Assembly (NCBI GenBank): GCA_020024055.1
Contig: JAHHUI010000027.1
Location: forward strand, 1 to 15,041
DNA length: 15,041 nucleotides
Direction of reading: 5' to 3'
Source of the DNA: Spirochaetaceae bacterium
GTDB taxonomy: Bacteria > Spirochaetota > Spirochaetia > WRBN01
Positions within the stretch are counted from its first letter, which is position 1, and each line of letters begins with the position of its first letter. Below are positions 1 through 8,378 of the stretch, one piece after another. Below the pieces are notes generated by a model. The model was not told the origin of the DNA. It searched no databases and saw nothing but the letters and a program-made list of their open reading frames with translations. The position numbers and the translations under genes are program-made.

Positions 1-1907
1 ATACTCTTTAAAATATCCTCTACACCATGGGCCTGTTCTTCCATAGAAGATGCCACCTGGGAAACAGTGCGGCGACTGCTTTCAATACCGCTGATAATTC
101 TTTTCAGGTTATTCTGCACATTGGTGGAAACTGTGAGACCTTCTTCAATACGTTCATTCATCACGCTGATTTCATCACGAATAGCACGGCTTTGCTTTGT
201 TGATGTTTCACTCAGGCCACGCACTTCATTAGCAACCACAGCAAAACCCTTGCCTACAGTGCCCGCATGGGCTGATTCAATGGCTGCATTCATAGAAAGC
301 AGATTTGTCTGTGTAGCAATTTTTGTGATAACACCCATGGCACGGGACATATTGCTGGAAGCATCGCTAATACGATTAATAGCTTTCACAGCAGCTTCAA
401 CGGCATCTGTTCCTGTATCTGCCACGGAAATTAATTCCTGAGTCAGTTTTTCCGCATCTAATGAAATCTCTCTGACATGAGAAACACTGTTAGAGAATTG
501 CTCGGTTGTGCCAGAGGTCTGTGCTAAGAGAATCATCTGGCTGCCCAGGGCCTTGTTAATGGCCGTGATAGTGGTTGTCAGCTCATTCAAATAGCCTTTA
601 CTCAATTCCAGTTCAGAGTTCTGCTGTTCTACATCATTGGCGATACCGTTAAGAGACTCAATGAGGCTCTGCATGGAATTTGTTCCCTCTAAAGAGGATT
701 TTTCAATCTGTATGGCCGAATCTCGCAGACCTGTAGTCAGGTCACGCACACCACCTACCATGCGCATCAGCAAGCCCAAGAGCAGATTGATATAACCTGT
801 CATATAGCCAAAGGAATCAAAAACTGAAATGTCAATACGATTTTTCAGGCTGGATTCACCGCGCACCATTTTTCTAATACTGTTAGAAACATTTGTAATA
901 TTATAGCTGAGTGTGCGGCTTCTCTGATATTCCAGCCAGGATGTGATCATCAACACCAAAACTATTGTGGCAAAATTCAGCAAGAAAAGATTTCTGTCGA
1001 CATTATGCACGATATTTTGAAAGGGCACAAATGCATAAGTAGGAATCTTGGCTCGGGAAATCTCTTTACGCATCAATTGTGCCTCTATGCTGCGATAGCG
1101 GCGCTCCACTTCGGGAATAGTTTCTTTATACAGGGCAATGGCACGTTCATTACGAACATAAGTTCTTAATGCTGATTCCATCACTTCATTGTTGAGCAGA
1201 ATACTTCCGTAAGAAATACCCACTAAATATACGGTGAAGCGAATGAAAGGCCAGCGGATGGATGTTGTCTTTTGATTCTCTAAAGTATTCACACCAATAA
1301 ACGGCATTGCTTTTGCAAATTCCAGAAAGGCTATTTGATACTGAACAGAGGCACATAAAACAACAAGGAACAGAAGCCAAAGACAATAATAGAGATTATA
1401 CATGTCAAAGCGATTTGGATTAAACACCAAGCGCTGCATATAAAAGTATAAAATCACCATAGTATAAACACCGAATAATACCAGCTTCAAAACAAGCTTG
1501 ATAAAACGGTTCATCGCGACGCGATCATCCACAGTGGGATTTGGCATCAGAGCATGAATTGATTCAATCCGCTTATACAGCAAAAATAAAACAGTAAAAT
1601 ATATAGAAGAAACTACAATGGTGACAGGAATAATAAATCTGGAAAATAAAAAGACGAAAGAGGGTACTAATAAACCAAAATTGTTGTCAGTAAAAATAAG
1701 AATATCTCTGAAATAGAAAACTGAACAGAAAGATCCATAGATGACAATAGGGGCTAATCCAATTTTAAGAGTAATTCTAAGGGCAAATTTGAGAGAAGTT
1801 TTTAATGATTCCATGATTGATTTAATCATATTCATGGTGCTGCTATTACTATTGTTGTTATCGTTATCACCAACATCCGTTGATTTTTTGCCCCATTTAA
1901 ACAACAT
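1..1907 (-). CDS. Methyl-accepting chemotaxis protein, six-TM type (3' end outside window)
   Basis: Chemoreceptor feeding signals to CheA/CheW. The frame is open from the ATG at 1907 to the window edge (635 codons); comparison with its neighbour suggests about 80 residues are missing. Start: GGGAG lies 6 bases upstream of the ATG. Residues 11-25 are Asn/Asp/Ser-rich. Hydrophobic segments lie near 45-66, 91-111, 139-157, 171-188, 219-238 and 306-324, with one larger loop (about 239-305) that topology puts in the periplasm. A HAMP-like stretch follows (about 335-385, with DSFGYM where HAMP usually has DEIG), then a long helical signalling domain. The tip, around 529-566, reads IATQTNLLSMNAAIES then AHAGTVGKGFAVVANEVR. 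The signalling half is closely similar to the upstream receptor, the sensor half is not, so the pair looks like a duplication with diverged sensing. The ligand cannot be told. It is probably co-transcribed with the receptor and pyk upstream. Confidence 0.93.
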   Translation of the reverse strand, partial: MLFKWGKKSTDVGDNDNNNSNSSTMNMIKSIMESLKTSLKFALRITLKIGLAPIVIYGSFCSVFYFRDILIFTDNNFGLLVPSFVFLFSRFIIPVTIVVSSIYFTVLFLLYKRIESIHALMPNPTVDDRVAMNRFIKLVLKLVLFGVYTMVILYFYMQRLVFNPNRFDMYNLYYCLWLLFLVVLCASVQYQIAFLEFAKAMPFIGVNTLENQKTTSIRWPFIRFTVYLVGISYGSILLNNEVMESALRTYVRNERAIALYKETIPEVERRYRSIEAQLMRKEISRAKIPTYAFVPFQNIVHNVDRNLFLLNFATIVLVLMITSWLEYQRSRTLSYNITNVSNSIRKMVRGESSLKNRIDISVFDSFGYMTGYINLLLGLLMRMVGGVRDLTTGLRDSAIQIEKSSLEGTNSMQSLIESLNGIANDVEQQNSELELSKGYLNELTTTITAINKALGSQMILLAQTSGTTEQFSNSVSHVREISLDAEKLTQELISVADTGTDAVEAAVKAINRISDASSNMSRAMGVITKIATQTNLLSMNAAIESAHAGTVGKGFAVVANEVRGLSETSTKQSRAIRDEISVMNERIEEGLTVSTNVQNNLKRIISGIESSRRTVSQVASSMEEQAHGVEDILKS

Positions 1908-1920
1908 ACCATTCTCCCTT

Positions 1921-1938
1921 CTCAAACATCTGTTTGAG
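1921..1938 (-). other. Intercistronic hairpin between the two chemoreceptor genes
   Basis: Perfect inverted repeat CTCAAAC / GTTTGAG with a 4-base loop fills most of the 33-base gap between the stop of the upstream receptor and the ribosome site (1914-1918) of the downstream one. In the direction of the genes no T-run follows it, so it is not a typical intrinsic terminator. Possible roles are mRNA end protection, a processing site or tuning of the downstream ribosome site; which one is not visible. Confidence 0.5.
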
Positions 1939-1940
1939 TT

Positions 1941-4076
1941 TTACACATTGAATTTTGTTACCAATTCACCCAATGCATCCAATTTTTTAATGTTATCCTC
2001 GGCAATATCTGCTACCAAATCAACTTTCTTCGAAACTAAATTTGCATGTTCCACCTGGGCACGTGTTCTGTCCAATACACTTTGAGAGGTGCACAGAAGA
2101 GACTGCATAGAATTTTGTAAAGAAATACCTTGTCTTTTTTGGCGCTCTGTCTGATTAAAGACTTCACCGTTGGATTCGTTCACCATGGCTACACTGCTAA
2201 CAATGTTATCCACACCGCTGGCCTGTTCTTCCATTATGCTGGCTATCTGATCAATAATAGAACTGCTTTCCTGAATACCCTTAATAATTTCACGCAGGGT
2301 GAACTGTACATTGGAAGAAACATCCAGTCCTTGGCTGATACGATCATTCATCACGCGAATTTCCTCACGGATTTTGCAGCTTTGATCTGTAGAAGTTTCA
2401 CTCAAAACACGCACTTCATCGGCCACCACGGCAAAACCACGACCCGCTGTTCCTGCATGGGCCGCCTCAATCGCCGCATTCATCGAAAGCAAATTAGTCT
2501 GTCCGGCAATTTTACTGATAACGCGCATAGCTTTGGACATATTCATAGATGTGTCGCTGATACGATTAATTGCTGTCATAGCAGAGTCTACAGCTTTAGT
2601 TCCTGTGTCGGCCACTTTCACAAGATTGCGGCTCAGGTTTTCCGCAGCCAAAGAAATCTCACGCACACGCGTAACATTCGCGGCAAAAAATTCTGATGAA
2701 TTAAGAGTCTGTGTCACCAGCACCATCTGGCTGTTAAGTGCACGGTTGATTCGGGCAATTGTTCCGGTCAAATCATTCAAATAGTTTTTGTTTTTTTCCA
2801 CCTCATTGCTTTGCTCATCCACATCATGAGACACCTTAGCTATACGATCCACCAAAGAATCTACAGCCTGAGAGGTCTTTTTGGAAGAATTCACAATATT
2901 CTGCGATGCCTCGCGAAGGTCACCGGTCAGGTTTTGAATACCCTTAACCATATCTTCCAAAAGACTCAGCAACAGGTTGATATATCCCAGCATATAGCCA
3001 AAAGAGTCATAATTTGTAATTGCCAGGCGCGTGCGGAAGCTCACTTCACCACGAATCATGCGAGCTATCATCTTTGACACCAGAGAAATAGCATTTTCAA
3101 TTTCACCGGCTCTTAAAGACTCAAAGAAATAACCAATGAGCATGGCAAAAATCCAGAATACCACTTCCATTCCAAAAAGATAAAACTTTGATTTTCCTTC
3201 GCCCAGGGTCAGCATCTCATCCGAAGACATCATAGAATCGCGGCTGAGATTCAGCATGCCCATATTTTTAGTAGAATAGAGACTGTATTCTATCGCAATA
3301 CCGGTATCCGATTCTTCCACATCCGCATATTCACCGGTCAATACTTTAGATTGTTCTCTGGACATCAGGCGTAGGCCATCGCTGTAATTACCGCTGTTCA
3401 CACTGGCAGATAAACAAACAGCCAAAACCAAGACAATAGTTGTTGTGGTAAATGTCATACCCAGCCTGGCAACCTTGCGGCTTCCTGTGGAATGCATACC
3501 CGTAATATCCCACAGGTCAGCAAATCGGCGTCTGAGATAGCTGGCATTTGTGACAGAAACAAATAAGGCCACTGCAAAAGCACATAATCCATAACGAATC
3601 AATGCACTTTGATAAAGATCGTTATATTCAGGGTTTCCGGGAATATCATTTTTCGAAACAAGAAATCTTATCCCAATAGCCAAGGCCAAAAGAGCCACTG
3701 TAGGCAGCCAGCCCCATCTGACAATATTGTCAAATTTTGTATTAAACAAAACACGTTCGTTATCAGGAAGTTCTCCCTTATTAACCAGAACTTTCAGATG
3801 TCGCTCAATACTGCCAAGAATAATAAAATAGTATAAGAAAAGCAGAACACAGAATAAGCTGATAGGGGGCAATACACTTTTAATCAAGCTGACAGGCAGC
3901 CCCGAAAAATCAAATCCCCCATAGACCAAGGCAGTGCGCATGTAAAACATAAGCTGAAAAGCCATAAAGACCAAAAAGGCCTGCACAGGAGGGAAGATAG
4001 AAGTCCTCATAGCAAAGCCATCCAGCAATGCTAATCTGTGGACTTTTTTCTCATTCATTTCAGCTTCTTGAGACAT
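1941..4076 (-). CDS. Methyl-accepting chemotaxis protein, six-TM type
   Basis: Complete 711-residue chemoreceptor. Hydrophobic segments lie near 28-47, 64-88, 121-140, 158-178, 207-226 and 298-318. Only the loop between segments 5 and 6 (about 227-297) is large enough for a periplasmic sensor, so this is not the common two-TM design. A HAMP-like segment (about 325-375, containing GEVSFRTR and DSFGYM) leads into the helical signalling domain. The conserved tip at about 523-559 contains IAGQTNLLSMNAAIEAAHAG and GRGFAVVADEVR, the CheA/CheW contact hairpin. The last helix ends in FNV, with no CheR-binding pentapeptide of the NWETF type. The ATG is preceded by AGAGGAT at about 10 bases. The gene starts 26 bases after the pyk stop with no hairpin between, so it is probably expressed with pyk. 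Sensed signal unknown. Confidence 0.95.
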   Translation of the reverse strand: MSQEAEMNEKKVHRLALLDGFAMRTSIFPPVQAFLVFMAFQLMFYMRTALVYGGFDFSGLPVSLIKSVLPPISLFCVLLFLYYFIILGSIERHLKVLVNKGELPDNERVLFNTKFDNIVRWGWLPTVALLALAIGIRFLVSKNDIPGNPEYNDLYQSALIRYGLCAFAVALFVSVTNASYLRRRFADLWDITGMHSTGSRKVARLGMTFTTTTIVLVLAVCLSASVNSGNYSDGLRLMSREQSKVLTGEYADVEESDTGIAIEYSLYSTKNMGMLNLSRDSMMSSDEMLTLGEGKSKFYLFGMEVVFWIFAMLIGYFFESLRAGEIENAISLVSKMIARMIRGEVSFRTRLAITNYDSFGYMLGYINLLLSLLEDMVKGIQNLTGDLREASQNIVNSSKKTSQAVDSLVDRIAKVSHDVDEQSNEVEKNKNYLNDLTGTIARINRALNSQMVLVTQTLNSSEFFAANVTRVREISLAAENLSRNLVKVADTGTKAVDSAMTAINRISDTSMNMSKAMRVISKIAGQTNLLSMNAAIEAAHAGTAGRGFAVVADEVRVLSETSTDQSCKIREEIRVMNDRISQGLDVSSNVQFTLREIIKGIQESSSIIDQIASIMEEQASGVDNIVSSVAMVNESNGEVFNQTERQKRQGISLQNSMQSLLCTSQSVLDRTRAQVEHANLVSKKVDLVADIAEDNIKKLDALGELVTKFNV

Positions 4077-4102
4077 ATTCTATATCCTCTTTTCCATCAA
4101 AA

Positions 4103-5542
4103 TCAGATGACTGGATTTCCCACATAGTGGACTTTTAAAAAATTTGTTGTACCCGCATCGCTGACAGGTAGGCCAGCAGCGATTACAACCAAATCACCCG
4201 AACGCACCACCCCGGCAGCCACTGCTTTGTCCACCGTGTCAGTCAGATTCTTACGAACATCCGTACATTCTTCGGCCATAATAGGGTATACACCCCACAC
4301 CAAAGATAGCTGATTCATCACCTGTTCATCATACACACGCGCCACAATCGGGCATTCAGGGCGATAGCGAGAAATAGCTCTCGCTGTGTATCCTGTCTTT
4401 GTCATCACCAAAATTGCTTTGGCATTCAGGCTGGCAGCAATGTCGCATGCTGCATGACCAATTGCCATTCCTACTTCTTCTAGATCGCCAGAGTCCTTTT
4501 TACTCTTGAATTTTTCCCAGAAATCAATCGACTTTTCTGCACTTAAGGCAACTTTAGACATCACTTCCACAGCCTGAACCGGATAGTTGCCTGCCGCTGA
4601 TTCTCCTGAAAGCATCACCGCAGATGTTCCCTGGAACACTGCATTCGCCACATCCGAGGCTTCAGCACGGGTAGGGCGGGGGTTTTTAATCATCGATTCC
4701 AGCATCTGTGTTGCTGTGATAACAATCTTGCCGTTTTCTTTTGCCTTGCGGATCATCACACGCTGCTGCACAGGCACATCTTCAAGAGGAATCTCGACAC
4801 CCAGGTCGCCGCGCGCCACCATGATACCATCGGAAGCCTTTAAAATACTGTCAAAATTTTGAATGCCTTCATGATTCTCAATCTTGGCAATAATTTGAAT
4901 TTTTGTATTTCCCAACTCCTTCATATAATTACGCATCTGCATGATATCTTCTGCACTGCGCGTAAAGCTTGCAAAAACATAATCTAGGTTGTTTTTCACC
5001 GCAAAGGCAATATCAGAACGATCTTTTTCGCTTAAAAATGGCATTGGAATGGAAACACCGGGCACATTCACGCTTTTTCTGTTGCTTAAATCTCCGCCGT
5101 TTTCAATTTTACAGACAATATCTTTTCCTTTCACTTCGGTCACGCTCATCCCAATCAATCCATCATTGACCAGGATCTGCACACCCGGCTGCACCCATTT
5201 ATACAATTCTTTATGGCTGATGCTGCAGCCAGCTTCTGTGCCTTCAATGTCATCGGGAGTAAATGTAAAGGTATTTCCTTCTTTCAAGATAACTTTGCCG
5301 TCTTTAAACAATCCACAGCGGATTTCAGGGCCTTTTGTGTCTAATGCCACAGAAACAGAAACATTCTGTTCCTTAGCCAGTTTTCTCACTAAATCAATAC
5401 GTACCTGATGCTCGCTGTAATCACCATGAGAAAAATTTAAACGGGCCACATTCAGACCTGCCTGAATCATTTTTGTCAAAACTTCAGGTTTTTCACTCGC
5501 CGGACCAATAGTACAAACAATCTTTGTCTTTCTTAAATTCAT
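4103..5542 (-). CDS. pyk: Pyruvate kinase
   Basis: Converts phosphoenolpyruvate and ADP to pyruvate and ATP, the last step of glycolysis, in the cytoplasm. 479 residues, the usual size for bacterial PykF-type enzymes. Visible motifs: TIGPAS (11-16), NFSHG (36-40), LDTKGPEIR (67-75), IIAKIEN (217-223, with catalytic Lys220), MVARGDLGVE (241-250) and ATQMLESM (277-284), then the C-terminal domain. Glu73 in GPEIR is the residue associated with potassium-dependent pyruvate kinases (Lys there marks potassium-independent ones), so this one is probably potassium-dependent. An in-frame ATG eight codons upstream (5566) would put the GGGGAGGAAA ribosome site inside the protein, so the ATG at 5542 is the start. 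A good promoter lies at 5581-5609. The two chemoreceptor genes follow closely downstream. Confidence 0.98.
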   Translation of the reverse strand: MNLRKTKIVCTIGPASEKPEVLTKMIQAGLNVARLNFSHGDYSEHQVRIDLVRKLAKEQNVSVSVALDTKGPEIRCGLFKDGKVILKEGNTFTFTPDDIEGTEAGCSISHKELYKWVQPGVQILVNDGLIGMSVTEVKGKDIVCKIENGGDLSNRKSVNVPGVSIPMPFLSEKDRSDIAFAVKNNLDYVFASFTRSAEDIMQMRNYMKELGNTKIQIIAKIENHEGIQNFDSILKASDGIMVARGDLGVEIPLEDVPVQQRVMIRKAKENGKIVITATQMLESMIKNPRPTRAEASDVANAVFQGTSAVMLSGESAAGNYPVQAVEVMSKVALSAEKSIDFWEKFKSKKDSGDLEEVGMAIGHAACDIAASLNAKAILVMTKTGYTARAISRYRPECPIVARVYDEQVMNQLSLVWGVYPIMAEECTDVRKNLTDTVDKAVAAGVVRSGDLVVIAAGLPVSDAGTTNFLKVHYVGNPVI

Positions 5543-5580
5543 ACAAATTTCCTCCCCAAAAGGCATAAAAGCCGCTCCTT

Positions 5581-5609
5581 ATTATGAACTTTTAATATCA
5601 AAAAAGCAA
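5581..5609 (-). promoter_or_regulatory. Sigma-70-type promoter of pyk
   Basis: On the minus strand TTGCTT (5609-5604) and CATAAT (5586-5581) are separated by 17 bases. Expected +1 is near 5574, leaving a leader of about 30 bases that contains the GGGGAGGAAA ribosome site of pyk. The -35 region (TGCTTGCTTT) is shared with the promoter of the acidic membrane-protein gene upstream. It probably drives pyk and the two chemoreceptors. Confidence 0.6.
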
Positions 5610-5647
5610 GCACCCATTAAACCCCGTAAAAAGTTTACAGAATTAAT

Positions 5648-5694
5648 ATTATCAGAAGTTGAGTGCCGCCAAAATTGCAGGGTGCTCTGATAAT
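5648..5694. repeat. 9-bp inverted repeat with wide spacing, downstream of the acidic membrane-protein gene
   Basis: ATTATCAGA (5648-5656) and TCTGATAAT (5686-5694) are perfect inverted copies separated by 29 bases. They lie between the stop codon at 5713 and the pyk promoter. In transcripts of the upstream gene they could form a long hairpin, but no T-run follows, so I do not call a terminator. An operator upstream of the pyk promoter is an alternative. The rest of the 170-base gap shows only the pyk promoter and ribosome site. Confidence 0.35.
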
Positions 5695-5712
5695 TCAGAC
5701 CCCCGGCATCTT

Positions 5713-8307
5713 TTATATGTCCACAGTCACGCGGGCATACTTACGAGGATCCGAGCGGAATCCGACAATACCGCCGCCACTGGCAATAGCTCTGGACAAA
5801 GCATGCGATGTTTCCTTTACAAGATGCTCTGAACGTACCAGACGATCAGATTTTGCAGAAAGACCCACAGCCGTCACTAGTCTTTGTTCCTCCATAAAAT
5901 ATACAAACTCACCGGCAATACCGTAAGCACCCTCCAAATCTGTATTGATCAGCCAAATACCAAAACTGTGTTCAGAGAATCTGTGTAGGGTTAGTCCATG
6001 CTCTTGTGTGAAATATTTGTTGACAACATCTTTCCCTGCTTTCTCGTCGGCCAGGGCAAAGAGCACCAGACTGAAATCTTCTTCCATCTCTTCCGCATCC
6101 AGCAAAATTGAACTTAAAGACTCTCTCCAGTCAGTTTTATTTGCGGCTTCTTCTAATTCTACAGCTGTGCACTTGAAAATTCCCTTCGGAAGCTTTTCTT
6201 TTTCCAGCTCTAAGAGAACAGGTACATGCATGGGCGGCCTTCTGCTGACCGGCTGTGTTTTTTTGGCAGGTTTCTTTGCGGTAGACATTCCTTTCAGCAA
6301 AGGAGGCTCAGGGAAACGACTGTCTGTTTCAAAGTTGGGCAAATATGTTTGATCATCTTTGGCTTCAATATCTGCCAGCACGGCATCAAATTCATCATCT
6401 GTAAAATCCGAACTCAGATTTTTCAAGCCCGCATCAGGTGTGGAAGTCAATTCCTGAAGCATATTGTCAGATAATTCAAATGCTGCCGGGGTCGATGTTT
6501 CTGCAAGGCCTTTTTCTTCCATTTCTTCGGCCATCAGCAGATTATCCAGATCAGGCAAATCATCTATATCATCTGCATCATCCTCTCGAGCCACACTGTC
6601 TGGGCCCAAAAGATCTTCCATCTGCGGCAAATCTTCTAATGCTTCTAATTCATTTTCTTGTGCTGCCGACTCCTCAGTCAAATCTTCGATAGGAATAAGA
6701 TCTTCAGCGACTTCTTCTGCTTGCTCATCCTGTTCTTCTGTTTCTTCAAGAGAAATCTCATCCTCATCATCCAGAACAGGCAGCTCTTCATTAATTTCTT
6801 CTTCCTGTTGTGCTTCTTCTTCGCTTAAAGCCTCTGCAAGCTCAGGGAAGCTTTCTTCCTCTGTCTCTGTCTTATTCTCAGCTTCAAAATCATCTTCAGG
6901 CAATTCGGGAAGTTCGCTCAGCTCCTCAAGATCTTCTATTTCATCTTCATCTTCAGCAACACTTTCTTCTTCCTGAATATCTTCAGACTGGGCACTTTCC
7001 TCAGAAATCTCGCTCAGCTCTTCAAGACTTTCTTCATCTTCGTCTTCAATCAGCTCATCCAAATCAGGCAAATCATCCAAAGAATCTTCCGCTTCTTCAG
7101 AATTCTCCGAAGGAAGATCCGGCAATTCGGGAAGTTCTTCAAGATCTTCTATTTCATCTTCAGCTGCTTCTTCTTGGGTATCTTCCTCAGGCAATTCAGG
7201 AAGATCTAGCAATTCTTGGTCATCCTGTGCTTCACTATTTGAATCTTCTGCAGATTCCCCCTGAACATCATCAGGCATTTCCGGCGGTGAAGAATCTAAG
7301 CTTTCTGAAATTTCAGCAGCAGTCACAACTTCGGGTAATAATTCTTTACCCAAATCATCAAGATTATCTTCGGGCTTATCTTGAGAGAATTCATCTAAAT
7401 CACTTGGCTCGGGCAATTCAGGCAAATCATCAGGGATATCAGAGTCAGATTGCTCCTCAGAAGCCAGAGACACATTTTCTTCTTGTGAGCTTGCTTCATT
7501 TGTTTCCTGCTCATCAAAGAATCCTGAATCAGCATCTTCAGGATTCTGCACAGAGCCAGGAGTAGGAATCTCGCCATATCCGCTGATGCCACGCCGGATA
7601 CGCTCGGCCTCCAGTTCTTCTATACGATCCAGCCCGCTGAAAAATTCATCCACCACCTGCGGTCCCAAGATTTGCTCAATAGGCACATCCATACTGACAG
7701 GGGCTTTCTCTGTAACCCCTGTCTCGGCCACCAAGGGTACAGGCATCTCTTTTTCTGCAGTTTTTTTCTGTGCTTCGTGTTTTTTCTTCTGCACCTTGCT
7801 GTAAGCAAGAGAATATAATGATGTGGCCAATAACAATGTCCCAAGCACCACAACACAGCTTAAGAGAGCATTTTTAAGAACAGACTGTGGAATAATATCC
7901 ACAACCATGTCTACAGAATAATTTTGATCATGGAGAGGATCAGGGAAATATGTGCGCACAACTTTCTGCCACCAAAAATGCTGATATTGGCGCATGCCTT
8001 GATTATCAATAGAAATGGCAGGCTCGCTGCCGCCTGTGGCAAGAATATTTTTTTGTCTGTACAGGGTGATATAATCTATGGTATCGTTATGGCGATAAAT
8101 ATTTTCAATAACAAGCGGATCCAGACGCCCCTTATCATCATAAATATTAATCTCACCATTTTCTAATTGCCTTTGGATATGAGAGAGCTCTTCCTTGGCT
8201 GTCATATGTCCTTTGTGAAGGATGAGAGACAGATATCCTATGCCCACAAAAAGCACGATAGAGGTGAAGAAAATATAATTTGATGCAGCACGACTTTTTG
8301 TTCTCAA
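5713..8307 (-). CDS. Membrane protein with long acidic linker and degenerate GGDEF-like domain
   Basis: 864 residues; no specific family name recognised. Order: short basic N-terminus; hydrophobic segment about 10-30; probable periplasmic domain 31-145; second segment 147-168; basic stretch 170-186; then about 400 residues (roughly 255-660) dominated by Glu, Asp, Leu, Ser and Pro with recurring LPELP, DLPDLDEL and EDLEEL units; a short Lys/Pro-rich part (674-690); and a folded C-terminal domain about 705-855. That domain follows the GGDEF pattern: RFSEHSFGI (776-784) sits where RLGGDEFAI is expected, TAVGLSA (812-818) where TVSIGIA is expected, and an ALSRAIASGG helix ends it. The GGDEF residues are replaced by SEHSF, so diguanylate cyclase activity is unlikely; a sensing or scaffold role is inferred. 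The start is TTG, chosen because the next Met (residue 35) would lose the first membrane segment; GGGAG lies 13 bases upstream, a long spacing. Confidence 0.85.
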   Translation of the reverse strand: MRTKSRAASNYIFFTSIVLFVGIGYLSLILHKGHMTAKEELSHIQRQLENGEINIYDDKGRLDPLVIENIYRHNDTIDYITLYRQKNILATGGSEPAISIDNQGMRQYQHFWWQKVVRTYFPDPLHDQNYSVDMVVDIIPQSVLKNALLSCVVVLGTLLLATSLYSLAYSKVQKKKHEAQKKTAEKEMPVPLVAETGVTEKAPVSMDVPIEQILGPQVVDEFFSGLDRIEELEAERIRRGISGYGEIPTPGSVQNPEDADSGFFDEQETNEASSQEENVSLASEEQSDSDIPDDLPELPEPSDLDEFSQDKPEDNLDDLGKELLPEVVTAAEISESLDSSPPEMPDDVQGESAEDSNSEAQDDQELLDLPELPEEDTQEEAAEDEIEDLEELPELPDLPSENSEEAEDSLDDLPDLDELIEDEDEESLEELSEISEESAQSEDIQEEESVAEDEDEIEDLEELSELPELPEDDFEAENKTETEEESFPELAEALSEEEAQQEEEINEELPVLDDEDEISLEETEEQDEQAEEVAEDLIPIEDLTEESAAQENELEALEDLPQMEDLLGPDSVAREDDADDIDDLPDLDNLLMAEEMEEKGLAETSTPAAFELSDNMLQELTSTPDAGLKNLSSDFTDDEFDAVLADIEAKDDQTYLPNFETDSRFPEPPLLKGMSTAKKPAKKTQPVSRRPPMHVPVLLELEKEKLPKGIFKCTAVELEEAANKTDWRESLSSILLDAEEMEEDFSLVLFALADEKAGKDVVNKYFTQEHGLTLHRFSEHSFGIWLINTDLEGAYGIAGEFVYFMEEQRLVTAVGLSAKSDRLVRSEHLVKETSHALSRAIASGGGIVGFRSDPRKYARVTVDI
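6899..7163 (-). repeat. Near-identical DNA repeats inside the acidic linker
   Basis: Within the linker-coding DNA the block GGCAATTCGGGAAGTTC plus CAAGATCTTCTATTTCATC occurs at 6899-6948 and again at 7121-7161 (plus-strand reading). The first copy carries 9 extra bases between the two halves, an in-frame three-codon insertion. The protein copies read EIEDLEELPELP (385-396) and EIEDLEELSELPELP (456-470). Near identity at DNA level suggests recent repeat expansion by slippage or recombination rather than only selection for acidity. Linker length may vary between strains. Confidence 0.6.
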
Positions 8308-8350
8308 AATGAACGCAGCTCTCCCAATATTTTATATGAACGGTAGAGGT

Positions 8351-8378
8351 TATATATATTCTTAACGAAAGCAAGCAA
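8351..8378 (-). promoter_or_regulatory. Probable promoter of the acidic membrane-protein gene
   Basis: Minus-strand TTGCTT (8378-8373) with TATATA (8356-8351) at 16 bases; TATAAC at 18 bases (8354-8349) is an alternative -10. Expected +1 is near 8344-8342. This lies in the 95-base gap after glyA, which has no clear terminator, so read-through from glyA is also possible. The upstream half shares TGCTTGCTTT with the pyk promoter. Confidence 0.45.

Noticed and set aside
2206..2214. Perfect DnaA-box sequence TTATCCACA, together with the strand switch near 9.7 kb, as a hint of a replication origin
   Set aside because: It is a single box inside chemoreceptor codons far from the switch. The divergent intergenic region has no DnaA boxes or AT-rich unwinding repeats, and no dnaA, dnaN or gyr genes are present.
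5543..5566. pyk starting at the ATG at 5566
   Set aside because: The GGGGAGGAAA ribosome site would lie inside the coding sequence; the ATG at 5542 gives the normal N-terminus.
5648..5694. Intrinsic terminator for the acidic membrane-protein gene
   Set aside because: The 9-bp arms are AT-rich, the loop is 29 bases and no T-run follows; kept only as an inverted repeat.
6464..7565. Long plus-strand open frames (Ser-rich and Leu/Gln/His-rich) opposite the acidic linker
   Set aside because: They are mirror readings of the Glu/Asp/Leu/Ser repeats on the minus strand; no ribosome sites and no protein-like domain pattern.
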